DNA of 46,882 nt from an uncultured Chloroflexota bacterium (GTDB lineage Bacteria > Chloroflexota > Limnocylindria > Limnocylindrales > CSP1-4): positions 1-46,882 of the forward strand of contig CAIJPD010000040.1 in NCBI GenBank assembly GCA_903822495.1, written 5' to 3'. Position 1 is the stretch's first letter. Each line of letters starts with the position of its first letter. The notes below the pieces were generated by a model. The model was given only the letters and a program-made list of their open reading frames with translations, was not told the origin of the DNA and did no database searches. Both the position numbers and the translations under genes were made by a program. Positions 1 to 8,121 of the stretch are shown here, in pieces.

Positions 1-89
1 CCCCGCTCGCTGGCGGTCTCGAGGACCATCCGGACGGCCCGCTCCCGGAGCTCGGGTGGGTACCGACGTTGCGTGCTGTGCTCTGCCAT
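1..89 (-). CDS. IS3-family transposase OrfA, N-terminal part (cut by window edge)
   Basis: About 29 residues are visible, starting at the ATG at 87-89, with a GGAGG ribosome binding site a few bases upstream. The residues include RRYPPELRERAVRMVLE, the usual opening of the OrfA helix-turn-helix domain of IS3-family transposases, which binds the terminal repeats. OrfB is not in the window. Functional state cannot be judged from this fragment. Confidence 0.7.
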   Translation of the reverse strand, partial: MAEHSTQRRYPPELRERAVRMVLETASER

Positions 90-141
90 GACTCCATGTT
101 CCTCCAAACGATGGAGTCTCCACCGAAGTCAGGGCGGTTCA
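1..141 (-). mobile_element. Terminal end of an IS3-family insertion sequence (partial)
   Basis: The window begins inside the first transposase gene of an insertion sequence read on the minus strand. Just outside its start lies a sequence that, read inward, begins TGAACCGCCCTGACTTCGG, the kind of TGA-starting terminal inverted repeat found in many IS3-family elements. The element tip is therefore placed at about base 141. The other end lies left of the window, so neither the opposite repeat nor a target-site duplication can be checked. Confidence 0.65.
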
Positions 142-312
142 TGTCATCGGTCAACTGCAATGGGTGGCCGAACGCCTGCGCTTGACTGCAAAGAAGATAG
201 CAAACGCCCCGGACATGCCGATCAGAGACCCCTTGGATCTTGATGTGATTGCATCATATCGGATCGAAAACACCGGCAGCGGCATCGGTACGGATTGGCC
301 CGATCAGCAACT

Positions 313-1530
313 ATGAACCAGTATCTGTGGCGGGGTCGCCCGGCGATAGAGGAATGGTGCACCTTCGCGGCAGCGATTACTGGTGCCGAACACCACGAGC
401 CTGCGCTGGGAATGGTTCGGCGGCATTGGGAGTTTCTACTGGAATTTGGTGCGAGTCGAGAACTGCTGGACGGCATCGAGCTTGGATTGCGGACGGAGGA
501 TTGGGGTCCGGCGATTAGGGCGTTTGCGAATGTGTCTAAGCCATCTCGCGAGCATTTCTACGTTGGGCCGCTTCGTTTCCGCCGGAGCCGGCGCACAGTG
601 CTAGGTGTGCTCTTCTTGGCTGACAAGGTCGACGCAAGGGTCGCGACGGAACGCATCTACCCCCTGCTGGCAAATGCAAGACGGCTAGTCTATGGAGATG
701 GCGGCCCTGCGTTTGTACCCGACATGGAGTTTCTCGCTGGGCTCTGCATCGGGCATCCGGAGTGGAGATTCGGAACGGACTTCGGCTTCTTTGTTCCCCA
801 ATACCTGCTCAACGACCCTGTATCCGTACCTCTTGAGCATCCTCGGCGCAGACTTGTTCTGGTTGAGTCCTTGGTGGCCAAGCACCATAGGCGCCTCGAC
901 GCTATAGGCGGCATCGCCGCTATGCGGCGGATTCCGGAAGGTGCCGAGAGAGAGGGCATTACTCTATCTGCCGTTCTCGCCGCCAGGACGCTCACTCACG
1001 AAGCAGCACATGGCTGGGGCTCGTTGCCGCTCTTGGGGTCTGGAGGCGGGAAGGGCGAGTTGGGGAAGTCTGTAGCTGCCTTGGAAGAGTGGAGAGTGGA
1101 CCTTGTGAGTTGGCTTGCCTGGGATGGACCACCCCTGGGCCTCCTCGACTTGGCTGAGGATGTGCGGCTCTCAATCATCCTCAATCGGATCGGAGCTGTG
1201 GCCGCTGAGCTCGTTACCAACAACCGGCTGTCGACGATCTCTGCAGAAGTTGGTGGCTACTGGCTCGATGTGATCGGCGGCGTCACCTCGCCGTTGACTC
1301 GCCGGCCGGTTAAGGACTTGCTGGAGAGCCCGCGACTCCGCGGTGCAATCATTGAAGAGTTGGGTGTGATACACGTCGTTGAGGATCGTATCCGATCATC
1401 GTCCTCAGGCTTGGACTCCCTTGTCGCCATGGCAGAGAGGCTGAGGGACCGCCATCTGGTCAACACTTCGGTTGGTGCCGTACCAACGTTACGGGCGACC
1501 AGGGCGCTTGCAGCCTTAGCTGCCGAGTAG
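313..1530 (+). CDS. Unknown protein with an HExxH zinc-peptidase-like motif
   Basis: This 405-residue protein has no family I can name with confidence. It carries HEAAH at residues 229-233, the zinc-binding pattern of gluzincin-type metalloproteins, with acidic residues about 25-30 positions later (E258, E259, D263) that could give the third ligand. No signal peptide or membrane segment is visible, so it is probably cytoplasmic. The start is uncertain: the ATG at 313 and a TTG at 295 are both possible and neither has a strong ribosome binding site. The next gene starts directly after its stop, so it heads a three-gene operon with a small barrel-like protein and an APH-type kinase. Similar HExxH proteins occur in some peptide-modification clusters, but no precursor peptide is visible, so this link is only a suggestion. 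Confidence 0.6.
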   Translation: MNQYLWRGRPAIEEWCTFAAAITGAEHHEPALGMVRRHWEFLLEFGASRELLDGIELGLRTEDWGPAIRAFANVSKPSREHFYVGPLRFRRSRRTVLGVLFLADKVDARVATERIYPLLANARRLVYGDGGPAFVPDMEFLAGLCIGHPEWRFGTDFGFFVPQYLLNDPVSVPLEHPRRRLVLVESLVAKHHRRLDAIGGIAAMRRIPEGAEREGITLSAVLAARTLTHEAAHGWGSLPLLGSGGGKGELGKSVAALEEWRVDLVSWLAWDGPPLGLLDLAEDVRLSIILNRIGAVAAELVTNNRLSTISAEVGGYWLDVIGGVTSPLTRRPVKDLLESPRLRGAIIEELGVIHVVEDRIRSSSSGLDSLVAMAERLRDRHLVNTSVGAVPTLRATRALAALAAE

Positions 1531-1836
1531 GTGTCATCCGTGGCGACCGAATGCATGGTCTGGATCGAGCTCGGGACGTGGGAGCACGCGGACCTTGAGG
1601 ACTACCACGCCGTAATGCGTCTGATGCATCCTGAGGGTGTGTTGCCTTCTGGAATGCAGCGCGTGATGGCGCTGACGCCGACGTCTGGACCCGTGCTGGT
1701 CCAACTCTGGACCTCTGCAGTGCGCGCACAGGAGTTCATCACGGCGCGAGTGCTACCAGCGATCTCGGACCTTCAGTTGGACGAGGCAACGGTGCGGCTG
1801 CTGGCAGTCAGTGATGAGGTGCTAAGACCAGCGTGA
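1531..1836 (+). CDS. Small conserved hypothetical protein, possible dimeric alpha-beta barrel fold
   Basis: A 101-residue soluble protein starting with GTG immediately after the stop of the HExxH gene, so translation is probably coupled. Its layout (a WIELGTWEH strand, a helix with the YHAVMRLMHPEG segment, a VLVQLWTS strand and a final helix) is reminiscent of small ferredoxin-like dimeric alpha-beta barrel proteins, but no catalytic residue is evident and this is a fold guess only. The next gene overlaps its stop by 4 bases (GTGA). Confidence 0.55.
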   Translation: MSSVATECMVWIELGTWEHADLEDYHAVMRLMHPEGVLPSGMQRVMALTPTSGPVLVQLWTSAVRAQEFITARVLPAISDLQLDEATVRLLAVSDEVLRPA

Positions 1837-2849
1837 ACAAGCACATCCCGAGTCACGCCGAAGGCACTACCTACTCCGATTCGTCGGCTAGCAGCCAAAT
1901 CCGATACTGCCGGGATCTTGGTCAATATCTTGTTAGCGTCTTCGGACTGGACCCGCACCGTGTGACACTCGTGAGGCACTGGCTGAATACGACGTTTCGC
2001 GTTACGGAGTTTAGTGCGAATGGTGAACTTCCTGAGGTCTATGCGCTGCGCATTAGTCGCCCTGACTACGTGACGTCGGCGTCCCTGCTCGCTGAGGCTA
2101 CCTGGCTCGACCATCTCCGCTGCGCCACATCGATCACTGTGCCCGAGCCAATGGAGTCTGCCAGCATGGGCCCGGTTGCCTCCCGGCCCGGCCCCGTTGG
2201 GTGGCCCACGATGGGGATGCTATTTCGATGGCTTCCAGGGCGCCATGTTGCCAGGTGGTCCGATGATCTCGTCAGTAGCGCTGGGGAGTTACTGGCTCAA
2301 CTGCATGTCGCCGCTATGAGCTACAGAGAGATTGAGCGTCTGGAGCGTCCACGTTGGTCTCCGGCGATTGTCAATGGCGGCGCCTGGGGCGTTCCAAAGG
2401 ATGTACTAGGGAGCCTGACGGCAGCCAAACGGGACATCGCTTCGAAAGCGAGTGACACCATCGAGGATATCAGCCGACACTGCCAGGGAAATGAGTCGCA
2501 GTGGGGCCTCATTCATGGGGACTTTGGTCCGAGGAATCTCCTCCGCAAAGGGTCGAATTGGCGGGTCCTAGACTTTGATAATGGTTGCTTTGCCCCGTAC
2601 GCTTACGATGTCGCAGTGGCGCTCGCGTCGCCGGCCATCAGTGCGAGGAGTGCGGCGTTTCTGCGGGGCTACTCGACTTTCCGGCGGCTTTCCTCGCAAG
2701 AGGTGGACTGGTTGCCAAGTCTGACGCTAATCCGGCAACTTGTGGTTGCGGTCTGGTTTGAAGCGCATGCTCGCGATGCTCTCTTTGTGGGTAGGATCGA
2801 CGGGCAACTGGACGCGATGTGGAGCGTGATTCGATCTGGGGGGAAGTAG
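1833..2849 (+). CDS. Aminoglycoside-phosphotransferase-family (APH) kinase
   Basis: A 338-residue member of the APH/choline-kinase superfamily, which transfers phosphate from ATP to a small-molecule hydroxyl group. The catalytic loop HGDFGPRNLL at residues 228-237 supplies D230 and N235, and the metal-binding motif LDFDNG at 246-251 supplies D247. The N-terminal lobe (ALRISRP about 71-77) fits the nucleotide-binding region. It starts with a GTG that overlaps the preceding stop by 4 bases, so it is the last gene of the HExxH operon. The substrate cannot be read from sequence. An antibiotic-resistance role is not implied: many such kinases act on metabolites or on intermediates of a biosynthetic pathway. 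Confidence 0.8.
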   Translation: MNKHIPSHAEGTTYSDSSASSQIRYCRDLGQYLVSVFGLDPHRVTLVRHWLNTTFRVTEFSANGELPEVYALRISRPDYVTSASLLAEATWLDHLRCATSITVPEPMESASMGPVASRPGPVGWPTMGMLFRWLPGRHVARWSDDLVSSAGELLAQLHVAAMSYREIERLERPRWSPAIVNGGAWGVPKDVLGSLTAAKRDIASKASDTIEDISRHCQGNESQWGLIHGDFGPRNLLRKGSNWRVLDFDNGCFAPYAYDVAVALASPAISARSAAFLRGYSTFRRLSSQEVDWLPSLTLIRQLVVAVWFEAHARDALFVGRIDGQLDAMWSVIRSGGK

Positions 2850-3613
2850 CTGGGGCATGTGTCGAGTCTGCGAGGGCGCACACGAGGCCCGCGAGCGAAA
2901 GCCGGTTCGTCGCACCCTTCACTAGGCTCGTGATCTCTTTCAGGCCGGGCGCGCCCCTTCTGTCTTGCCGGTGCCGGTCGGGGCCTCAACGGGGAGCCGT
3001 CGGCAACCCGGCTGCGTATCGCTTCCACCTTCTCGCGCGGGGCCCGCGCGCACCAAAGCTTTGTCGCCCTTGACGGTCCGGACCACGCGAACCATGTCCA
3101 CCCCGCCCGGGTTGCCGATCGCAGCGACGTCGATCGCCGCTTGCGGGCCGCAGGCGCGCGGACAGAGGCCTTGGGACTCAATGCGAGCGCATAGCACCGC
3201 TCGGCCTATCGCCGTTCATGGGAACTCCCCACCCGACGAATACCAGGTCAAGTCTCCTGAAACAGACCGTCAGCGAGACCCGATCCGGGTGCTCAGCTTG
3301 GGGAGATTCGGTGATCTGCTCCGGGGAGACTCCGTTGATCGCGACGATTTCGTTCTAGCGGAAGGGTGGGAGAGTGGCGGCACGTGGAGAACCCGGGGAA
3401 TTGCAAGCGGCCACCGTGGTCGCTGATAGGCGCAGTTTGTACATCCAGCCGGTTGAACCGCCGACAGACGGTGGCTACGGTTGACAAGTCGATGGTCACG
3501 TCCAGGTCGCATCCGAACCGGTCATCTCCCCGTCGTGAGCACGCCCCGCTCACGACCCGTCCAGCCGACCTTGTCGGCCAGTCCCACTCGAGGTACGAAC
3601 CCCCCGATAGCTC
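2850..3613. other. Gene-poor 764-base stretch, probably eroded sequence
   Basis: No ORF here has convincing coding character. On the minus strand around 2940-3197 a run of protein-like sequence (AAIGNPGGVDMVRVVRTVKG) continues only if the frame is changed, which suggests a decayed gene of unknown family. A second protein-like run on the minus strand near 3290-3350 (NEIVAINGVSPEQITE) is also interrupted by stops. The stretch lies between the APH operon and the conjugation-like module and may mark an old junction within the mobile element. Confidence 0.4.
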
Positions 3614-4555
3614 TTGAGGCGGGCCGGCTTCGGCTGCGCCGTCTCGGGCTGCGCGGTCCCGCTCGTCGCGTTCGTCATCCTTTTCGGGGCAGTCGGCATC
3701 TTCGCGGGCAACTGGGCCGCGCTCGCTCGCCCAAAGGTCCCCGACGCGCCGCCCGCGGTCGCCGACATCGCCGCCGACTACCTCGTCCACTACCAGGCGG
3801 CGGCCGCGCGGTTCGGGCTGGACTGGCCGGTCCTCGCCGGGGTCGGGCGGGTCGCGACGAACCACGGCCGGAACCCGAGCGGCTGCGACCCGAACGCGGC
3901 CGGTGCGCGCGGGCCGATGCAGTTCCTCGACGCGACGTTCGTCGAGGCGGCGAAGCTGGCCGGCATCGTCGACCCCGATATCTGCGACCCAGCCGACGCG
4001 ATCTCGGCTGCGGCCGCCTACCTGAAGTCAAATGGGGCGCTGGACGACTGGCAACGCGCCCTGCACCAACTCAACCCGGCTGACTGGTACCCGCCGCTCG
4101 TCCTCGCCTGGGCGGAACGGTACGGCTACGGTGCGCTCGTCGTCTGGCCGATCAAGGGCGGCCGGATCACCCAGGGCTTCGGACCGACCGACTTCGCGGC
4201 GGAGCCCCCCGACTGCTACCAGGGCACCTGCTACCCGCACTTCCACGACGGGCTCGACCTCGCCGCGCCGCTCGGCACGCCGGTCCGGGCGATCGCGTCC
4301 GGCCAGGTGACGTTCGCCGGGCCGGTGTCCGATGGGGCGATCGTCGTGATCATCGAGCACAGCCCGGGCGTCGACTCCCTCTATGGCCACCTCCAACCCG
4401 AGCTCGCCCTCCGCGTTGGGGAGTCGGTCATCGCGGGGACCGTCATCGGCTCGGTCGGACTGACCGGCAACACGACGGGGCCGCACCTCCACCTGGAGAT
4501 CACGGTCTCCGGCGAGCCGGTCGATCCACTGCTCATCCTGCCACCCTCGCCGTGA
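3614..4555 (+). CDS. Membrane-anchored transglycosylase-like / M23 (LytM) peptidase fusion
   Basis: This 313-residue protein has an N-terminal membrane anchor (about residues 13-31), a lytic-transglycosylase-like domain (about 50-175) and a C-terminal M23 zinc peptidase domain (about 176-305). The peptidase motifs are complete: HDGLD at 211-215, H259 in YGHL, and HLH at 291-293. It should cut peptidoglycan peptide bridges outside the membrane and open the wall for a transfer channel. The transglycosylase part keeps the GARGPMQF motif (97-104), but where related proteins have a catalytic Glu (VESxHGR) this one reads VATNHGR at 80-86, so sugar-chain cleavage may be lost. It starts with TTG and sits 12 bases before the coupling ATPase gene, as in conjugation modules. 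Confidence 0.85.
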   Translation: MRRAGFGCAVSGCAVPLVAFVILFGAVGIFAGNWAALARPKVPDAPPAVADIAADYLVHYQAAAARFGLDWPVLAGVGRVATNHGRNPSGCDPNAAGARGPMQFLDATFVEAAKLAGIVDPDICDPADAISAAAAYLKSNGALDDWQRALHQLNPADWYPPLVLAWAERYGYGALVVWPIKGGRITQGFGPTDFAAEPPDCYQGTCYPHFHDGLDLAAPLGTPVRAIASGQVTFAGPVSDGAIVVIIEHSPGVDSLYGHLQPELALRVGESVIAGTVIGSVGLTGNTTGPHLHLEITVSGEPVDPLLILPPSP

Positions 4556-4567
4556 TCGGAACCGGCC

Positions 4568-6766
4568 ATGGTCACTGACTTCCCGATCCCGGCGTTTCCC
4601 GATCTCTTCTCCATCGCCGGCCTGCTCGGTGTCGGCAGTGTCGGTCTGGCCATCGGGCCGCAGCTCGTCCGGCGGCTCCGCCAGCGCGCCTACGACCGCG
4701 CCGTTGGCGGTGAGCGCCTGCGCTGGGTGCTGCGGCTCGATCCGCGCTCCGCTGGCGACCCCGACGCCGGCCGTCGCCTCGTCGCCGGATTGCATCCGGG
4801 GATCCGCCGCGGCGTTTCGCCCTGGGCGAGCGGTTGGCCGGAACTGACGCTCGCGGTCACGGTCGCCGGCCACCGCGCCCGCTGGGAGATCGAGGCACCG
4901 CGGCAGCTGCGCCGGCTCGTCGAGACGGCCGTCTTCGCGGCGTTCCCCGACTGCGAGCTTGACCTCCTCGAGCCGATGCGCAGGATCACACCCTCGGCCG
5001 GGTTGAGCGTCGGGGGCTCGCCGCCCGAACCCGGGGTCGGCAGAACGACAGAGCCGCGGTTCGGGCCGGCGCTCGTCGAGCTCTTCGCGCGGCTGCCCGC
5101 CGGGGCGAGGGCCAACTGGACGCTCGTCGTCCGCCCGCAGCCCGATGTGGCGGGCCACGATGACGCATCGCCGGGCATGGGCGAGCTCCTCCTCGACTCC
5201 CTGCTCAACCGGCCGTCTCGTCCGGCGGGCTCCGCCCACCAGCTGGTGCGAGCGGTGCCCACGGGTCCGTCCTTCGCCGCGACCGCGAGCCTGGAGGTCG
5301 TCGGCGCGGCGCGAGGGGCGGCCCGGGCGTGGCTGTTCGATGCGGTGGCCGCCGTCGCGACCCTGCGGAGCGTGGGCTGGCGGATCGACGCCGCCGTCGG
5401 CGGCCCCAGCAGTTCCATGAACCTCAACGCGGCCAACCTCGCCGAGCTGTGGGGCCTGGCTGGGACCGCCGACGAGGGACGCGCCGTCGAGGTGATCCGG
5501 AGCCGGCGCCTGCGGGCGCCAGTGGCGTCCAAGGACGTCGGGCAGCGACCGATCGGGCTCGAGGCGGGACAGCCCGTCTGCGTGCCGGCGAGCCTGTTCC
5601 TCCGCCACGTCGCGCTCATCGGGCGGACAGGCTCGGGCAAGAGCACCGAGATGGTCGCCCTCGCCGCCGACGACCTCGCGGCTGGACGTGGCTTCACGTT
5701 CATCGATCCCCATGGCGACGCCGTCGCGCGGCTCCTCGATGCCGTCCCGCCCGACCAGGTCGACCGGGTCCATCTGCTCGAGCTTGCCGAGCGCGATCGG
5801 CCCCGGGCCTTCAACTTCCTCGAGCTCGATGGGGCCGACCCGGAGCTTGTCGCCAGCCAGTTCGTCGACACCCTGCGCGACCTGTACCTCGCGACCTCGG
5901 GGCCCAAGCAGACCCACTACCTGCGGATGGCCCTGATGACGGTCCTCACCCGGCCGCCCGAGGAGGCCGGCCCCTGGACGATCGCCGACCTCTACAAGCT
6001 CCTCGTCAACCGCGAGTGGCGGGCGGACTTCACCGGCCGCCTGACCGACCCGCTCCTGCGGGAGTTCTGGGAGAACGAGTGGCCGCTGCGGAATCGCTCG
6101 GCCCGCGAGCCGTCCGTCGAGGCCGTCCTCAACAAGCTCGGCGGGTATCTCAGCTACCCGTCGATCCGCGAGATCGTGGCGACGCCCTTCTCGACGATCC
6201 GACCGCGCCGGATCATGGATGCGGGGGACGTTCTCCTCGTCGACTTGTCGCGCGTCGGGCGCGATCACGCCCGGCTCTTCGGGGGGATGCTCATCGGCCG
6301 CTACTACGTCGACGCCCTCGGCCGCCAGGTGATCCCGCTGGCGGAGCGCCGACCGCACCAGCTGTACGTCGACGAGGTCCAGAACTTCGACACCAGCTCC
6401 CTCCGCGGGATCCACACCGAGGGCCGCAAGTTCGCCCTCGGGCTGACCCTGGCGACCCAATACCTGCGCAGCTTGGGGATCGATCTCCAGAGCGCGATCC
6501 GGGCCAACGTTGCGACGCTCGCGCTCCTGCAGCCCTCGCCCGAGGACGCGCGCATGCTCGCCGATGCATTCACGCCGCTGACCGAGCGGGACCTGTTCAA
6601 CCTGCCCCGCTTCCGGATGGCCATCCGGACCGAGTTCGACGGCGAGACGCGCATCCTCACGACCGATGTGCTGCGCGAGCCGCCGCGGTTGGGCTCGTCG
6701 GCTGCCGTCCGGCGCCGCACCGACGAGCGCGACGGTCACGCCCCGCGCGAAAACCGCGACGGATGA
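4568..6766 (+). CDS. VirD4/TraG-like type IV coupling ATPase
   Basis: A 732-residue DNA-translocase-type ATPase. The N-terminus has one weak hydrophobic segment (about 14-30), then a long alpha/beta region, then the ATPase core: Walker A GRTGSGKST at 352-360, FIDPHGD at 378-384, and Walker B LYVDE at 599-603 followed by the TraG-like ATQY segment. Such proteins dock the DNA-relaxase complex and pump DNA through the mating channel at the inner membrane. The gene begins 12 bases after the cell-wall hydrolase and is followed 67 bases later by the replication-relaxation gene. No VirB4-like or channel genes are in view, so transfer may depend on genes to the left or on another element. A HerA/DUF87-type helicase role is the alternative reading. 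Confidence 0.85.
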   Translation: MVTDFPIPAFPDLFSIAGLLGVGSVGLAIGPQLVRRLRQRAYDRAVGGERLRWVLRLDPRSAGDPDAGRRLVAGLHPGIRRGVSPWASGWPELTLAVTVAGHRARWEIEAPRQLRRLVETAVFAAFPDCELDLLEPMRRITPSAGLSVGGSPPEPGVGRTTEPRFGPALVELFARLPAGARANWTLVVRPQPDVAGHDDASPGMGELLLDSLLNRPSRPAGSAHQLVRAVPTGPSFAATASLEVVGAARGAARAWLFDAVAAVATLRSVGWRIDAAVGGPSSSMNLNAANLAELWGLAGTADEGRAVEVIRSRRLRAPVASKDVGQRPIGLEAGQPVCVPASLFLRHVALIGRTGSGKSTEMVALAADDLAAGRGFTFIDPHGDAVARLLDAVPPDQVDRVHLLELAERDRPRAFNFLELDGADPELVASQFVDTLRDLYLATSGPKQTHYLRMALMTVLTRPPEEAGPWTIADLYKLLVNREWRADFTGRLTDPLLREFWENEWPLRNRSAREPSVEAVLNKLGGYLSYPSIREIVATPFSTIRPRRIMDAGDVLLVDLSRVGRDHARLFGGMLIGRYYVDALGRQVIPLAERRPHQLYVDEVQNFDTSSLRGIHTEGRKFALGLTLATQYLRSLGIDLQSAIRANVATLALLQPSPEDARMLADAFTPLTERDLFNLPRFRMAIRTEFDGETRILTTDVLREPPRLGSSAAVRRRTDERDGHAPRENRDG

Positions 6767-6833
6767 GCCTGTCGCGGTTCGAGACGCGGTCCCCAACGCG
6801 GTCCGCAACAACAGGGACGACAGTCGGGTGACG

Positions 6834-7781
6834 ATGAGCGCGACACCCAGGCGTGCGCAGCGGCCCCCGACCCGAAAGCGCGACACGCTTCGCTACCTGC
6901 GGGCTGGTGCCATCTGGACCGCGTTGCCCGTCCGGGACCAGCAGCTCCTGCTCTGGCTACTCCAGGCGGATGTCGTCACCGCGCAACTGGCGTCGCTCCT
7001 TGTCTATGGCCAGCTGCGGACCGCCCAGCGCCGACTCGCCCGACTGGTCGAGTACGGCCTTCTCGCGGGCTTCTGGGCGGCCGGGGTGCAGCGCCCACGG
7101 GGCCGGTACGCCTACGCGCTCACGCCGGCCGCGCGCGTGGACATCGAACGGCTGGTGTGGCCCGATGGTCGACCGCAACGGGCGATCCCGCTGCCACCCT
7201 CGCCACCGATCCACCAGCTGGCCTCACACGACCTGCTGGCGGCGTTCCTGACCCAAGCGGACGAGACGCGCGGCGAGGGCCTCTTCGCCTGGATTCCCGA
7301 ACGGCCGGCCGGCGAACTGCTCGGCGGCTACGTTCGACCCGACGCGATCGCCGGGATTCGGGTCGGCGACCGGGCGATCGTGCTGTTCATCGAGCGTGAC
7401 CTCGGGACGGAGCGGGGCGACATCCTCCCCGGCAAGATCCGGCGCTATCGCTCGCTGTTCGGCGGACCATTGCCCATCGCGCTGAGCGTGGGTTTCGTGG
7501 TGGAGTCCGGGCGCCGGGAGCGTTCCATCCTGAACCAGGTGCGCCCATCACCGACGGGGCCGCGCATCCTGACCATCACCGCCGACCGGCTGATTACCGA
7601 CCCGATCGGCGCGCACTGGGCCGATGGGCCCGCATCCATCCCGACCCGCGGCCTCGAGGCCTTCGGCGCCACCGATGCCTCTGTCCTCACGGCCGGCTGC
7701 TTGGCCGACCCCGATGCCCTGGCCGCCTTCGACGATCGAGCCGCGCAGGCGATGTCGGTCTTGCGGCCCCACCTCCGCTGA
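6834..7781 (+). CDS. Replication-relaxation family protein
   Basis: A 315-residue protein of the replication-relaxation (PF13814-like) family. Residues about 10-90 look like a winged helix (WTALPVRDQQLLLWLLQADV, then RTAQRRLARLVEYGLL), followed by an alpha/beta region with IVLFIERDLGTERGDIL, typical of the family. In actinobacterial and chloroflexotal elements, genes of this family lie beside the TraG-like ATPase and are thought to act in element replication or strand relaxation, though the biochemistry is not settled. The ATG at 6834 is chosen; a GTG two codons earlier is possible, and the frame stays open upstream but overlaps the ATPase gene. It is the last gene before the tRNA scar. Confidence 0.75.
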   Translation: MSATPRRAQRPPTRKRDTLRYLRAGAIWTALPVRDQQLLLWLLQADVVTAQLASLLVYGQLRTAQRRLARLVEYGLLAGFWAAGVQRPRGRYAYALTPAARVDIERLVWPDGRPQRAIPLPPSPPIHQLASHDLLAAFLTQADETRGEGLFAWIPERPAGELLGGYVRPDAIAGIRVGDRAIVLFIERDLGTERGDILPGKIRRYRSLFGGPLPIALSVGFVVESGRRERSILNQVRPSPTGPRILTITADRLITDPIGAHWADGPASIPTRGLEAFGATDASVLTAGCLADPDALAAFDDRAAQAMSVLRPHLR

Positions 7782-7894
7782 GATGCTGGGACCCAGGGAA
7801 CTCTGCTAGGTCTCCTTCAGCGGCAAGCAATCCGACGCCTCGGCGTCCATGAGGCGCGCCCTTTCGCGATCAGCCAGTTCGTAGACAGCAGGTC

Positions 7895-7922
7895 CTCGGT
7901 TCAAGTCCGAGGGTTAGCTCCA
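7895..7922 (+). other. Isolated 3' part of a tRNA gene: candidate attachment site
   Basis: A perfect T-arm (CTCGG, loop TTCAAGT, CCGAG; 7895-7911) is followed by an acceptor strand GGTTAGC, discriminator T and encoded CCA (7912-7922). The matching 5' acceptor strand GCTAACC is absent for hundreds of bases upstream. Sequence before the T-arm (TTCGTAG near 7878-7884, AGGTC at 7890-7894) looks like a decayed anticodon loop (CGT, hence perhaps tRNA-Thr) and variable loop, but the anticodon stem does not pair. It therefore cannot be a working tRNA and fits an attR-type scar. Confidence 0.6.
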
Positions 7923-8121
7923 GCGATTACGCGCGAAGGCCTGTCCTTGGGCCGGTCTTCCTCTTGCTCTCCGGCGGTCCTGACCTCTTCCTTGCCCCCC
8001 GCCACTTCTCGCACGCTTGAACCATCAGAACCACCCGATCGGCGACGGGAACTACCACTGGCGTGGGCCTCGCGGTCGTCCGGGCGTCAGCGGAGCGTGC
8101 CGGACGTCGTAGGATGAGCCG
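7923..8121. other. Intergenic stretch before the deacetylase gene
   Basis: No gene is visible between the tRNA scar and the polysaccharide deacetylase. Together with 7782-7894 this is about 340 bases without a protein gene; only the tRNA remnant is recognisable in it. Confidence 0.5.

Larger units (their letters stand above)
3614..7922 (+). mobile_element. Conjugation-like module and right end of a tRNA-integrated element (candidate)
   Basis: Three co-directional genes (cell-wall hydrolase, VirD4/TraG-like ATPase, replication-relaxation protein) are the usual core of actinobacterial and chloroflexotal integrative elements. They are followed by an isolated tRNA 3' half ending at 7922. In elements that integrate into tRNA genes, the tRNA is rebuilt at one end and a copy of its 3' part is left at the other; the orientation here places the rest of the element to the left, beyond base 1. 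No integrase is visible on this side, and the true left boundary is unknown. Confidence 0.5.

Noticed and set aside
2940..3197. 85-codon minus-strand open frame with protein-like sequence
   Set aside because: The protein-like run breaks into another frame and has no clear start, so it is noted only as possible erosion, not as a gene.
4028..6886. 952-codon minus-strand open frame opposite the TraG-like gene
   Set aside because: It runs antisense to a gene with clear ATPase motifs, and its sequence is a run of charged, Gly/Arg-rich residues typical of antisense frames in high-GC DNA.
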